64,000 bases of DNA from Euphorbia lathyris. Taxonomy: Eukaryota; Streptophyta; Magnoliopsida; Malpighiales; Euphorbiaceae. Both the position numbers and the translations under genes were made by a program. Below the pieces are notes generated by a model. The model was not told where the DNA came from. It searched no databases and worked only from the letters and a program-made list of their open reading frames with translations. Where the stretch lies: NCBI RefSeq assembly GCF_963576675.1, contig NC_088916.1, positions 26,573,501 to 26,637,500 of the forward strand, given 5' to 3'. Shown piece after piece: positions 22,954-33,246 of the stretch. Position 1 is the stretch's first letter, and each line of letters starts with the position of its first letter.

Positions 22954-24838
22954 GCCGCCGTATGAGAAAGTCGGGCTACTCCGACTCTAAACGTAGTCTC
23001 GATTTGCGTTCCTCAAACCCTTTGTATATATGTATCATATCCGTTTGTTCTTTTCTTCGTAGGCACTATCTCTTTTTTTCCTTTCTATCTTCTTCAATTA
23101 AAATCAACGAAAAAACAAATCCCATACTAATCCAAATTTCTTACGCGGAGCGTACACACCATCATGCCCCGCACAGCCAAGTCTCTGGCACTATTTTGAC
23201 AAATCACGCGAAGCGTACGTACCAGTGCGTCCCGCGTAGCCAAGTTTTTGATCTTTTTACTAAGTTCAAAGGAATGGCCACGCGGGGCGCCCCTCTTAGT
23301 GCACCTCGCGTATATGAGTCTCTGGCCACAATTGGCTTAAAACGCACCTCCTACGCGGGGCCCCCCTGGGCACGCCTCGCGTAGGACCTGACCTTCAAGG
23401 GTCCTTTTTAAATTCCATCTTTATTTTTGTTTTTGTTTTTCTTTTCTTTTGCGACGTCCTTGGAATAGACGTCATTTTAATAATGCGGAGGGCCGTGCAA
23501 CCCCGCACTCACCGTTTGTTTTGCACTAACAAAAACAAAAATAAAAATCAAATAAACAACAAAATAATTAAACTAATTTATTGATTCTTAAATTTTTCCG
23601 ACACACTACCTCCCTCGGAAATTAATTAAAAGTTCCGTTATTTGTTCTTAAATGTAAAGACGTTAACACAAAGGATCGGTTTGATTAAGAAATTTTAGCA
23701 TTGATTATGAAGTTATAGAATTTATGCAAAGCCTAGGTTCGTACTAAACAAAAGCATTGAGTCCTAACCCAAAGGTTATCTCTATAATGAAATTTAAAAA
23801 GGCAATAAAAACGGGATAGTTGAAAATTTGACGAGAACTTGAACGTACAAAATTTAACCCGAAAATTTGTGAGGTATTTTTGAGCCTAAAAGAGTTCGTA
23901 CGAGAACTCTATTTCTTTCACAATTTTTCGAGAGCTTTGACTTCACTCGATTCATAGAGTTTGCACCTAATACCGGGTTAAGTACACATATTTTGGTAAA
24001 AATGGCAATAGATGATAAAACGAACCCACTTAGTCTAATTCTTTTCTTAACTTATTTTTTTTCGTTTTCATTAAACTCTAGGAAACCCCCTCGAGCCTAT
24101 TAATCGACTTTTTTGTTAATACCCTTTTAACAATTAACCATTTTTCCTCTTGTTTAAATACCAACAAAATCAACCGAAATAAGCCAAGGCCTTGATAAGT
24201 AAGCACAATAAGCTTTCGAAATCGTTTTTGTGCCGCTCTCGAAACAAAAAGAAAAAGAAAAACACAATGAAGAGCAAAAGGCATTCTCAAGCTCCACCTG
24301 AGCAATTTCGAGTTATATTTTACGAACTCGCCAAGGCCAAAATAAAAACACGGTGCGATCGTCAAAATGGTGTTTAAACTCGAGTTTCCAAAAACTAACC
24401 ACTAAAAAGCCACCCACATTACAAACCCCCCTCCGGGTTCATTTTTAATATTGCCTAGACCATAACATAGTAGGAAAAACCCGGATGAAAATGCAAACTC
24501 AAAGTGACTTCGAGTAAGTGCAAAGGAGAGTGCAAGAACACCGACTCACCAAAATTTGAGCGTAAGAGTGAAATCCCTTGGTGAGGTACTATCGGGTTCT
24601 CAAAAGATAATCGACCCCGTTAATATTGCCTATTAAATTTAATCATGGAGGTTTCAAACAAGTTTTGGTCACTCATTTGTTTGCGTAGGTACTTGCCGAA
24701 AACTTTGCATAAAACTTTAGCTTCGGAATCACGCACTTGGTAAAACCAACCGATGGTTTGTTTCTTAATAATCTCAATCCCCTGTCTTTCGATTTCTTTC
24801 ACTTGAGGACAAGTAAAACTTTAAAGTCCGAGGAGGTT
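22954..24838 (+). other. Gypsy non-coding interior, no pol
   Basis: No reverse transcriptase, integrase or protease motif is visible in any frame. 23143-23390 holds the 11-bp motif again, here as four inverted pairs. The frame 22962-23384 simply runs through this block and is not a recognised protein. The last part has mainly AT-rich sequence and ends in the polypurine tract. Confidence 0.7.
23143..23385 (+). repeat. Four inverted pairs of the CpG motif in the gypsy interior
   Basis: Each pair is a forward 11-bp motif (such as ACGCGGAGCGT, ACGCGAAGCGT, ACGCGGGGCGC), a spacer of 10 bp (8 bp in the last) and an inverted 11-bp motif (such as ATGCCCCGCAC, GCGTCCCGCGT, GCACCTCGCGT, ACGCCTCGCGT). 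Pairs are separated by 30-45 bp containing CCAAGTCTCTGG-like words. Confidence 0.75.
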
Positions 24839-26632
24839 TGATAGGGGCGTTTCGTCCCTATCTTTTAGCGTGATTTAAGGTTTAATTTTAGATGAAATAA
24901 ATAAGTTTAATTGCAAAAATAGAGTGTTTTAATAAAATAACGAAATAAAAATAAATTCTATACTTTCGGTTAATTTTCCTTATTTTTGATTAAATTAGAA
25001 AATAAAACGTCAAGCTAACTCGGCTCTCGAGAATTGTATTTCAGGTACGACTAAGGAGCAAAAATCCACCGACATACGCGGGGCGTATCACCCTCTACGC
25101 GGGGCGTGGAACACATTGTCAGAAATAATTGCTCAATCCGCAGGCACCACGTGGAACTTACCCACTGCCACGCGGGGCGTATGAGCAATGATAAGCAATA
25201 ATGTCTCAATCATGAATGTCAGACTGCAAGATCTTCTAAGTCAACTGACAATACGCGGGGCGTATAACCATACACGCGGGGCGTGTATGGGAAGTTCTTC
25301 AGTCCAAAAAGCCAGAGACTTATTTACGCGAGGCGTGCTTCAGCTACGCGTGGCGTAAAAGACCCAATTCAAGCAACAAAATCTCAGAAACTCAACCACG
25401 CGAGGCGCACCCCAGTCTACGCGGGGCGTGGTTGAGACAACAAGATCTGGATTTGGTCCACATGCAGGAGATTTCTGACGGAATGGGCAAATACGCGGGG
25501 CGTACGCCACCATACGTGGGGCGTGTCATGGGAAATCTGCAGAAAATCATGTTCCTCCATGCTTGTATCTTATGAAATTACAACTCTACCCCTAGCTTGA
25601 TGTGTATAAATAGGAGTGACTAGCACTCATTTAGAAAGGAAGCTTTTGATATATAACTCTTGTTATAGATTAAGCTCTTGTTATATAGGTTTAGACTTTA
25701 TTTTTATAGCAAAACTCTTTCACCTTGAGAGCTTGTTCGTTGATTCCGGCATTCCGTCAAAGTTCCGTTCCATCTCCGTTCACCAAGCTCGAAAGCTCCA
25801 CCTCCAAGTCCTAAGAGACGGCCTTGAGTCCGGTTAGCTAGTTCCGAGGGTGGATTCTTCCCTTTTCACTTGCTAATTAGCTTGTACTCTTCCTATGTAC
25901 TAGGCTTGGTTGTATTTCATATTTACATTCTCCATATTTATAATTTATGATTCATAATCTCTTTTTCTATATATGTGTTGATGTTTGTTACTTGTTTTGA
26001 TACTCGTAATTGATTACTGTGTAGGAGAACGCGATTTCCGATGCCATTCGGGCTATCTTTAGTGATTCATATAGGTGTTGCCTTACCGGAAGTGACGCTC
26101 CGGAAACCGTAGGAATTGACAAACCACATAACTTACGGGCCCTAATTTCTGGTCCCAAGCATTAGAGACGCCTTGACTAGGAACCACGTAGTCTAAGTAC
26201 TTCACGGGTCGTTCACACTATACGTAGTCGTCATTGCAAGAATAAATCGTTAACCGTATATATATTGGGAGTCATTATTTATCATATTTATAACTTATCG
26301 CCATCCATATCATTTCGTAGAGTTTTTGTTATATAAATTTGTCTCACCCGTAGCTAGGAGTAGTTTGTAGTTGTTCCCCGAATCAACTCAAAGTATTCAC
26401 CGCTTAGATAACATATAAAACCGAGTCGTTTAATACTTGTAGTTATAAATCCCGTGGATTCGATACCCGGTCTTAACCGGATTATTACTTGATACGACGG
26501 GGTACACTTGCCCCTAAGTAGTAGCGTCTAGTAGAGATAGAGCATTTGGGAAGATCACATTCATAGTCGTAACGCACTTATCATAACATACATTTTCGTC
26601 GTAAAAACTCTACCTAGCCGCAAACCCCATCA
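24839..26632 (+). repeat. Gypsy 3' LTR
   Basis: 1,794 bp, nearly identical to the 5' LTR, implying a recent insertion. Differences include loss of one motif unit near 25170 and gain of another near 25500-25520 (ACGCCACCATACGTGGGGCGT), plus a short TTTATCATA insertion near 26280. TATAAATA lies at 25605-25612. The frame at 25616-25837 mirrors that in the 5' LTR. Confidence 0.92.
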
Positions 26633-26908
26633 ATTATCTTACCGCCAATCCGATTTTTCATGATCAGTTAAAGTATTTAGAGATTGATTTTCATTTTGTT
26701 CATAATGAGGTTGCTCGTAAGGAACTATGTGTTTGCTATATCAACACCCTCGGCCAAACAACAAATGTTTTAACCAAAGAACTATCCAAGGTAAGATTTC
26801 TTTAATTGCGTGACAAGTTGTTGGTTCAACCACATACAACTTGAGGGGACCTGTTAGGGATATGATACTGTATCCTATTTACTTAGTATAATACAATACT
26901 ATTTGTTG

Positions 26909-27550
26909 CAGTGGCGAATATATGATTACTCGGTTGGGGGGCCGATTTTACATATGCGTTCGGGATTTTTTATTTTTTTTTTGCTAAATCGAACTTGTTT
27001 TTTTTTTTTTGTATATATGCGTGTTATAATTTGAATGGTTCATAACAAATTTTAAGTATTAATATACAATTTCTTAAAATTAAGCTAGATTTCGTTTAAT
27101 AGTCCTAACATGTAAACAAAATTTGGATTTAGGGAGGGATGAACATGTAAAAAAATTAAAAATTTTGATTTCAGATGGCCGATCAAGCCAAAAAAATTAA
27201 TAATTTGGATTTAAGGAGACCTAAGAGGCAAAAAAAAATTAGAAATTTGGATTTAGAGAGGCCCAACAGGCCTAAAAAATTAGAAATTTGGATTTAGGGA
27301 GTACCTAATAGGTTCAAAATATTGAAATTTTGAATTTTGGACAAACCTAACACGTAATAGATATATTTTATTTTTATTTTTATTTTGGACAAGCTTAACA
27401 AGCAAGTGTTTTTAACCATCTCATCTACCTTTAAACAATAAAATATTATTACATAGAGTCTATATAGACTAATATTAAGGGGGCCGAAACTACTCGTAAC
27501 CATGATCCTGCTGCCGGAAGGGCCCGGGCCCTCCCCTATCTCCGCCTCTG
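26909..27550. mobile_element. hAT-like element inside the copia LTR
   Basis: Left end CAGTGGCGAATATATG and right end ATCTCCGCCTCTG are inverted relatives. The interior repeats the phrase AAAAATTAGAAATTTGGATTT several times. The 8-bp flanks ATTTGTTG and ATTTTTTA agree only partly, so the target duplication has decayed or the ends are off by a few bases. Confidence 0.6.
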
Positions 27551-27604
27551 ATTTTTTAACAACTATATCCTGTAATATTTAAAGGTAATTAATACAGTAC
27601 ATGA

Positions 27605-27800
27605 CTCTTATGGCTTAATGCATATATACATACCTAAACTTGACAAGTTTTGGCTAACGACACCCTGAACTTTTAAAACTACAGATATGCGATAGGTTTT
27701 TAAAACCAACTATAGGTGTGTGATAGATTATTTTAAAAGTTTAGGGTGCCATTAGGCAAAACTTGTCAAGTTTATGTGTGTATATATACATTAAACCTCA
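27605..27800. mobile_element. Short inverted-repeat MITE
   Basis: The left arm (GGCTTAATGCATATATACAT, AAACTTGACAAGTTTTGGCT) is mirrored by the right arm (AAAACTTGTCAAGTTT, TGTATATATACATTAAACC). It is about 185 bp, nearly all stem, and non-coding. Confidence 0.75.
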
Positions 27801-27931
27801 CATAAGATACCAAAAGCTTCGTCTTCTCTACCATTACTTTGCTTTCTTGCTATTCTAACAACTATATAAAGAAACTTTCTAGAAGTAATAGTTGCGGAAG
27901 ATAGGAAATAAATTTTCCTTAATGCTTTGAT

Positions 27932-28641
27932 TAGTCGTGAATACTGGATTGGTCGGTTGGGGCCAATTTTATACGTACATGTATAATTTTTTTTCCTAAA
28001 TTGAAGTTATTCAATTTTTTTTTCCATATAAATAGTGTTATAATCTGAGTGGTTAAGAACCAATTTTTAAATACCAAATGTAAAACTTTTCAAAATTAAA
28101 TTAGGTTGTATGTAAGATTCTTAACATGTAAACAAATTGTGTCTATTAAAAAATTTTGGATTTAGGGGTCTAATAAGTAAAAAAATATTAGAAATGGTAT
28201 TTAAGAAGGGTGTCACACGTAGGAAAAAAACTTGAAAATATAGATTTAAGGATGGCGTAACATGAAAAAAAAAAAATAGAAATTTTGGATTTAGGGAGGG
28301 CCTAACTTTAGGCCATTCTTGCGTTAATTTTGAGGGTGCTAATTCATCATCCCATCAAAATTTCTTAGAGACATGGGGCGAAACCACCTCAGATTGGGTA
28401 AGTAGATACACCTTCAATGAGTTAATTTTGTATTAATCATATAACAATCCCCAATTTATCAAATACTAAATTAAAGTTTTACGGTAAATCACCAATTTAT
28501 CAAATATCTAATTAAAGTTTAATCAAATCACCAATTTAGTACCATACTACGTCAAATTTTGTGGAAACAAAGAGACCGAAACTACCCTTGATCATGATGG
28601 TTCCGGCGGCCGGAGGGGCCGGGCTCCCTCTATCCGCCCTG
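27932..28641. mobile_element. hAT-superfamily element with perfect 8-bp TSD
   Basis: Flanked by GCTTTGAT on both sides (27924-27931 and 28642-28649). The right end is GGCTCCCTCTATCCGCCCTG; the left end TAGTCGTGAATACTGGATTG is a decayed form of the CAGTGGCG end. The interior resembles the 26909-27550 element (ATTTAGGGAGGGCCTAAC). It is 710 bp with no transposase. Confidence 0.8.
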
Positions 28642-29110
28642 GCTTTGATACCATCCAGAGTCTGAAAGAATGTTGAATTAAAAATGGAAACATTTATTAT
28701 TGAATTCAGAAAACAGATCCAACTTTGCAATTTATAATGAGTTTGAATCCTAACCCTCGATATAAATTATATTTACAAATTTAACCAACTAGCTAACTAG
28801 AGTTAGTTAGAATAACTAACTCTAACTATACAATTTAAAGTAAGAAGTCTCTTCTATTGAAGTTAATCCCATCTCTTCTATTGAAGTTAATTCCGTCGCC
28901 GCAGCCTCCCCAATCTAGGGCTCCCTACTGTGCCACCGCTGCCACAAACTATTACCCTCCATCTTCTTCGATCTTACTCCCCTCCCCTCCCCAACCCAAA
29001 CCTAGCTACTTAGCAATCGGTTTCTACCCAATAGCAAACCGTAAAACCCCTCTTTCAGGAAATTCCCAGCCACGCAGCAGAGAATTTCGTATCAACCAAG
29101 TTCAATAAAA

Positions 29111-30187
29111 ATGGACAAAGGTAAAAGCATAATCGAGGATTATGCTAAGCTCTGTATCAACGACGACAACATCACTGGAATCACTCTTGGCGAGGAAGAC
29201 TTTCATCCGGCAAGCTCACAACCCTCTTTGTTCATTATCGGACAATTTCAGACTAATAAGGTAATACACTTTGACAGTATGCGCAATACACTTGCATCAA
29301 TCTGGAAGCCCGTCAAAGGTGTGACAGCCACAGAATCAAGCGTTGAGGGCCGTTTCCTTTTCCAATTTTACCACGAACTAGATGTTATTATAGTTCTCGA
29401 TGATGGCCCTTGGACCTTCAATCAGAATGTGCTAATTGTGAAAAGACTGGGAGTTCAAGAACATGCGGCTACCTGTGAACTCCACCAACTGATTATTTGG
29501 GTCCAGATATCCGATCTTCCAGTGGGTTTTCAAACAGAGTCGGTATGCAAGTTATTAGGTAATTTCATTGGTACTTTCATATGCTCTGATCCTAAAAATT
29601 TCACAGGGCTGAGAAGGAACTACCTGAGAATCAAGGTGACTATAAATATCCGTCTTCCGTTAATCAGAGGTCAGAAAATCAGGCGAAGCGACGGGGATTG
29701 GCTATGGATCAATTTTAAATACGAACGAATCCTTAGTTTCTATTTCTATTGTGGTATCATTAGGCATGCTGACAAGTTCTGTATCTCTCTGTTCGACAAT
29801 CCCAACAACCCCACAGAAAGACCATACAGAAGCTTTTTGCGAGCTTCAATTCGGCGTCCAGGACAAAACATCGGTTTACAATGGTTACGTAACCATCAAG
29901 AGCAACCAGAGTTAGTGACCAATCCACACCAAACCAATTCACATCCAAAACACCATCCCGAGTTCAGAGTCACAAGGAAAACAGGGCAGCAAGGTCAAGT
30001 AAGTAGCAGTGGCTCAGTTAGAGATCAGGATGGAAAGGGCACAGGGCAGAACGATAATTCCGGTTTCATCATCGACCCAAAACGTCCCAGATTAGAGGAG
30101 AGCACCAATTTATTCAGCGAAACGACCCACCAGTCTATAAACGGATTTGAAGCGGGCTCTAGGTTCCAGACCAGCGGACTACAATGA
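29111..30187 (+). CDS. LINE ORF1 protein (DUF4283 type)
   Basis: 358 aa, starting MDKGKSIIEDYAKLCINDD. Residues about 40-180 match the DUF4283 domain of plant LINE ORF1 proteins (FQFYHELDVIIVLDDGPWTF, LIIWVQISDLPVGF). It is thought to bind element RNA and act as chaperone in the LINE particle. The region FYFYCGIIRHADKFC near residues 210-225 looks like a CCHC knuckle that has lost its first cysteine. The C-terminal third is Gln/Asn/Ser-rich and likely disordered. The stop overlaps the start of ORF2 as ATGA (30184-30187), which suggests reinitiation. The frame is open, but the element is dead through ORF2. Confidence 0.82.
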   Translation: MDKGKSIIEDYAKLCINDDNITGITLGEEDFHPASSQPSLFIIGQFQTNKVIHFDSMRNTLASIWKPVKGVTATESSVEGRFLFQFYHELDVIIVLDDGPWTFNQNVLIVKRLGVQEHAATCELHQLIIWVQISDLPVGFQTESVCKLLGNFIGTFICSDPKNFTGLRRNYLRIKVTINIRLPLIRGQKIRRSDGDWLWINFKYERILSFYFYCGIIRHADKFCISLFDNPNNPTERPYRSFLRASIRRPGQNIGLQWLRNHQEQPELVTNPHQTNSHPKHHPEFRVTRKTGQQGQVSSSGSVRDQDGKGTGQNDNSGFIIDPKRPRLEESTNLFSETTHQSINGFEAGSRFQTSGLQ

Positions 30188-30597
30188 GTCTCCTCAGCTG
30201 GAACTGCCACGGTCTGGGCAACCAGCGGACAATCAATGTGTTGAAGGACCTCATCCAGGTTCACAAGCCCCTGATCATATTTTTAATGGAAGTAATGACC
30301 AGCAAAAGTAAAGTCATTGAAATTAGTAAACGTCTTGGTTTTTTGGATTGTTTTGTGGTAGAAGGGCAAGGTCACGTGGGAGGACTAGCCCTGCTTTGGA
30401 AACCCCCTGTCATCATCAACATTAGTTCATCCTCTCATCAGTTTATTAACGGTTTGGTCTCTATGCCCAATCTTCAAGCTTGGCATCTCACTGGTTTCTA
30501 TGGCTGTCCTGAAAGACATCGAAGAAGGGAATCGTGGGGGTATCTCCGGTCACTATCAACAGGTATTAACTCTGCTTGGTGCTGCATCAGGGACTTC
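30184..30597 (+). pseudogene. LINE ORF2, 5' part (endonuclease)
   Basis: The first 138 codons of ORF2 encode the AP-endonuclease domain that nicks target DNA: LSWNCHGLGN, the acidic residue in IFLMEVMTSK, and HVGGLALLWK. The reading frame is cut inside the GDFND motif by the copia LTR, which begins at 30598; the last residues before the apparent stop come from the LTR. The remainder resumes after 40083. Confidence 0.85.
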
Positions 30598-32417
30598 TGT
30601 TGGAATTTAGTGTCCTAAATAGAATTGTTTTGGATATTAATATTAATGAATAAATTGTTTATTTGGTCATTTGTTTAATCAAATATATATCATTAATATG
30701 TAACTATATATAAAGGCACAAATCTTTCGCAAAGGAAGTAACCCTAAGTTTATTCAAGTAGTTATAAAGTGTTAATACAAGCATGAAGTGAGACTATACT
30801 TTATAATAGACTGATAGACTTAAAGTAAACCCAAGTCAAGTAATATGTTATAGGGATTGGCATATTGCTGTTGAGACTTGCATGTAACAGTGTTTTCTCT
30901 CGAGATAGAAAGCTGATCTCACAAGCTTTAGATATTCTGATATCTAGACAGTTACATGGATCTGATGAAGGAGTTCATTAGGATTGGGACCCGACTTGAG
31001 ATAACAGAATGGAGCGATTTATCTAATGTGTCAACTGTTCATCTCATCGGTATTAGTAGGTATAACTAATCCTCAGACTCAAACATTCATTAATTAGTAA
31101 TTCTGGATTGCGGAGTCTGATACTTTGATTCTGTGCGAGCACGATCCAATAGGTGAGAGCTTAGGGTGTGTGAGAGCAGGGTTGGGTATCACGCGAAGTA
31201 ATTACAGAATGGTTAATGTCAGATTGAGCATTCGTCACTCCCGATAAATGGGAGATATATCCAAAGGGACGCTTGTGGTGAATTGACTGAAATCCTTGCA
31301 AGGTGATACAGTTAAGAGTAGAAATAAACATTTCACTTAACTTATCTTTCAGAGTGAATTCAACCTGTACAAGTAAAACCGGACTCTTCGTTATATGTAA
31401 CCTTGATACATTCCATGGTTATAAGGAATTGACCGACATGATATAGTTGATGAAGGATCGTATTATACTGTACCTAATACAGAAAGGTTAATGTCAGTTA
31501 TCAACCTGACTTCTTAATTGCTCTGGGGGAATATCATAGGTTCTGCTAGTAACAGCTCTCGACGGTATTCCGTTATATATATGTTGGAATTAATCATAAT
31601 GAATAATTTCAAATGATATATACGGCTAGTGGCAATAAAGAACCTAATGGGTGGCATATGAGACTTGGAATCGGAGGACGAAAATGTAATTAGTGGGACA
31701 TACACATATGGGCCGAAATTTGAATTAATTTAGGGATAAATTAATTTGATTAATAATTATAATTTGATTATGGTTATCAATTAAATTAAAAGATTATCTG
31801 ATAACATTAATTAGAAATTTTTATGTGATTGAAACTCTAATTAATTATTCCTAACATTAATTAATTATTAATTTGATTAAAATAATTATCTAGATATAAT
31901 TAGTTATTTTTTAGATAATAGTAAAGTGTTTATTTAATTATCTAATTAGGAATCCTATTCCGAATAAGATTCCAATTATTTAATTACCTAACACAACTGG
32001 GATTAGGGTTAAGAAAAGTCTATAAATAGACTCCCTAACCCCTAAAATTCGACCAACACAAAAAGGGAGAGGAGGAATCGTTCCGTCTTTCGTCTCGGCT
32101 AATTTACTTTTATTTCTTACTCCCTCTTTGATCTCGTATCGATTTCTGTTAGAGACAATCATTGCGATTGCTATTCATTGAAGGTTGATCACTGATTATC
32201 TTTTGTTTTGTGTTGAATCAAACGTTCGTGGTTCACGAGTTGATAATAACAAGTTGTGGGCACTTCGTTTGCAACGGTAGATAGTTCTTCAGTAAAGGTA
32301 TGACTATCTATCCCTCTTTATATGAAATAACAATTGACAGATCTTGGAAAAGGAAAATAGATAAAATAGATAAAATTTTATTATTCCGCTATGCCTAGGC
32401 TTGTCTATTTTCCTACA
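30598..32417 (+). repeat. Copia 5' LTR
   Basis: 1,820 bp, TG...CA. TATAAATA at 32021-32028 is the likely promoter. It retains about 105 bp (near 30970-31070) that are absent from the 3' LTR. The minus-strand frames at 31514-31705 and 31980-32162 recur in the 3' LTR and are not genes. Confidence 0.92.
32021..32028 (+). promoter_or_regulatory. TATA box of the copia 5' LTR
   Basis: TATAAATA in the 5' LTR. At the same place in the 3' LTR (39682-39689) it reads TATAGATA, a G for A change. Confidence 0.55.
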
Positions 32418-32418
32418 T

Positions 32419-32430
32419 TGGTATCAGAGT
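32419..32430 (+). other. Copia primer binding site (initiator tRNA-Met)
   Basis: TGGTATCAGAGT directly follows the 5' LTR; it matches the 3' end complement of initiator tRNA-Met, the usual copia primer. Confidence 0.85.
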
Positions 32431-32749
32431 CTATGTTAATCTGTTATTTCATATATGTAAATAAAAGAGTTTTTCAATCAGATTGAATAGAATTATTGTT
32501 AGGTTAAATTAATTAATCGATTAGTTCAATTAACCTAACGATAAATAAGTTTTGATTACTTGTAAATTAAAACTGATTATGCATAGTTCCTGATTATTTC
32601 GGTTGATAATCGTTTTTAAACAAAATCTAAAAGTTTTATAGTTAGATAATTAAAACATTTTGTTTTATTAAATCTAAAAGATAAAACTGTTTTAATATTC
32701 TAAAAATTGTTTTGAAACTGTTTTAGAACAATTATATATATTTATATTT

Positions 32750-32954
32750 GCCAATGAGGGTTGGTTCGAGTGGTAAGGTGTTGAACCTCTGCTTGACGAG
32801 TTTGAGGTTCGATTCCCCATTCTGTCAAAATTTAGCCCTCATTGGTAGGTGATCTGTAAATTCCACTGTAAACCCTCATCGAGGTCTGTGGTTTGTCCTG
32901 ACCTTGGGAGTGGGTAGACCTACCCTTACCTAAACTTTATCCTACTAAAAAAAA
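32750..32954 (+). mobile_element. SINE with perfect 14-bp TSD in the copia leader
   Basis: About 205 bp with box A-like GGTTCGAGTGGTAAGG near 32763 and box B AGGTTCGATTCC near 32806, a C/T-rich body and a short A tail. It is flanked by the perfect duplication ATATATTTATATTT (32736-32749 and 32955-32968). Internal pol III boxes, A-tail and long TSD identify a tRNA-derived SINE moved by LINE machinery. Confidence 0.88.
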
Positions 32955-32990
32955 ATATATTTATATTTAAAAAAAAATATATATATTGAT

Positions 32991-33140
32991 AGCAGTTCGG
33001 GGTCGCTGTCGCGAGGCGGCAACCCTGTACCGCTATTTGCGACTGGTTGCTGCCTTGCGGCAGTAACCAGTAGCGGCGGACGCCGCTGCCTTTACGGCAG
33101 CAGCGTCCGTCTACTAGCTGCTGCCCTACGGCGGCAACTA
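32991..33140 (+). repeat. Four tandem GC-rich hairpins in the copia leader
   Basis: Stem-loops at 33001-33024, 33042-33071, 33076-33110 and 33115-33140 share the shape GYYGCYGYC, a loop of 4-5 nt (GCGA, TTGC, TTTAC, CTAC), then GGCRGYRRC. Stems are 10 to 15 bp with one mismatch at most, and several G-T pairs. The block is GC-rich within AT-rich leader and has no coding role. Confidence 0.8.
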
Positions 33141-33209
33141 TGCCAAAAGGTCGGCCCGACCCGATTGTTGGTACCGGGTTTTATTTTTATTTTTAAAAAA
33201 AACCCGTTT

Positions 33210-33212
<3 letters not shown>

Positions 33213-33244
<32 letters not shown>
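33213..33244. repeat. (AT)n microsatellite
   Basis: Uninterrupted alternating AT of about 32 bp in the copia leader. Confidence 0.9.

Positions 33245-33246
<2 letters not shown>

Larger units (their letters stand above)
19491..26632 (+). mobile_element. Gag-only Ty3/gypsy-type LTR retrotransposon
   Basis: A 7.1-kb element with two near-identical LTRs starting TGATAGGGGCG and ending CCCCATCA, flanked by the perfect 5-bp duplication ATTAT (19486-19490 and 26633-26637). A primer binding site for tRNA-Asp follows the 5' LTR, and a purine-rich tract (CGAGGAGGTT, 24829-24838) precedes the 3' LTR. The interior encodes only a gag-like protein. No protease, reverse transcriptase, RNase H or integrase frame exists in 22954-24838, so it is non-autonomous. 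The gag sequence and the PBS resemble the Athila/Tat group. It sits in a copia RNase H gene. Confidence 0.88.
19333..27860 (+). pseudogene. Ty1/copia 3' remnant (RNase H and LTR) split by insertions
   Basis: Before the gypsy insertion, 19348-19490 encodes a copia RNase H piece (SSTEEKCRALTCLATE, then VWCDNL with a frame slip). After it, 26639-26806 continues with LTANPIFHDQLKYLEIDFHF and VLTKELSK. The host copy then shows a polypurine stretch CTTGAGGGGAC and an LTR starting TGTTAGGGATATG at 26852, ending near TTCTAACA at 27860. The LTR is itself split by a hAT element and a MITE. Frame slips and missing domains show it is long dead. The order of domains and the ends match copia RNase H plus 3' LTR. 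Confidence 0.75.

Noticed and set aside
22962..23384. 140-codon frame after gag
   Set aside because: It runs through the CpG motif block and low-complexity DNA; no retroelement domain and no continuity with gag.
26901..27558. 8-bp target duplication for the hAT-like element at 26909-27550
   Set aside because: ATTTGTTG and ATTTTTTA share only five positions, so I report the element but not a confirmed duplication.
28857..29108. 83-codon frame before LINE ORF1
   Set aside because: Pro/Ser-rich translation of the LINE 5' leader, without a domain.
31514..32162. Minus-strand frames in the copia LTR (also 39174-39823)
   Set aside because: They recur in both LTRs and have no domain; shadows of LTR sequence.
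32750..32830. tRNA gene
   Set aside because: Boxes A and B are present but the sequence does not fold as a tRNA and has a SINE body, A tail and target duplication.
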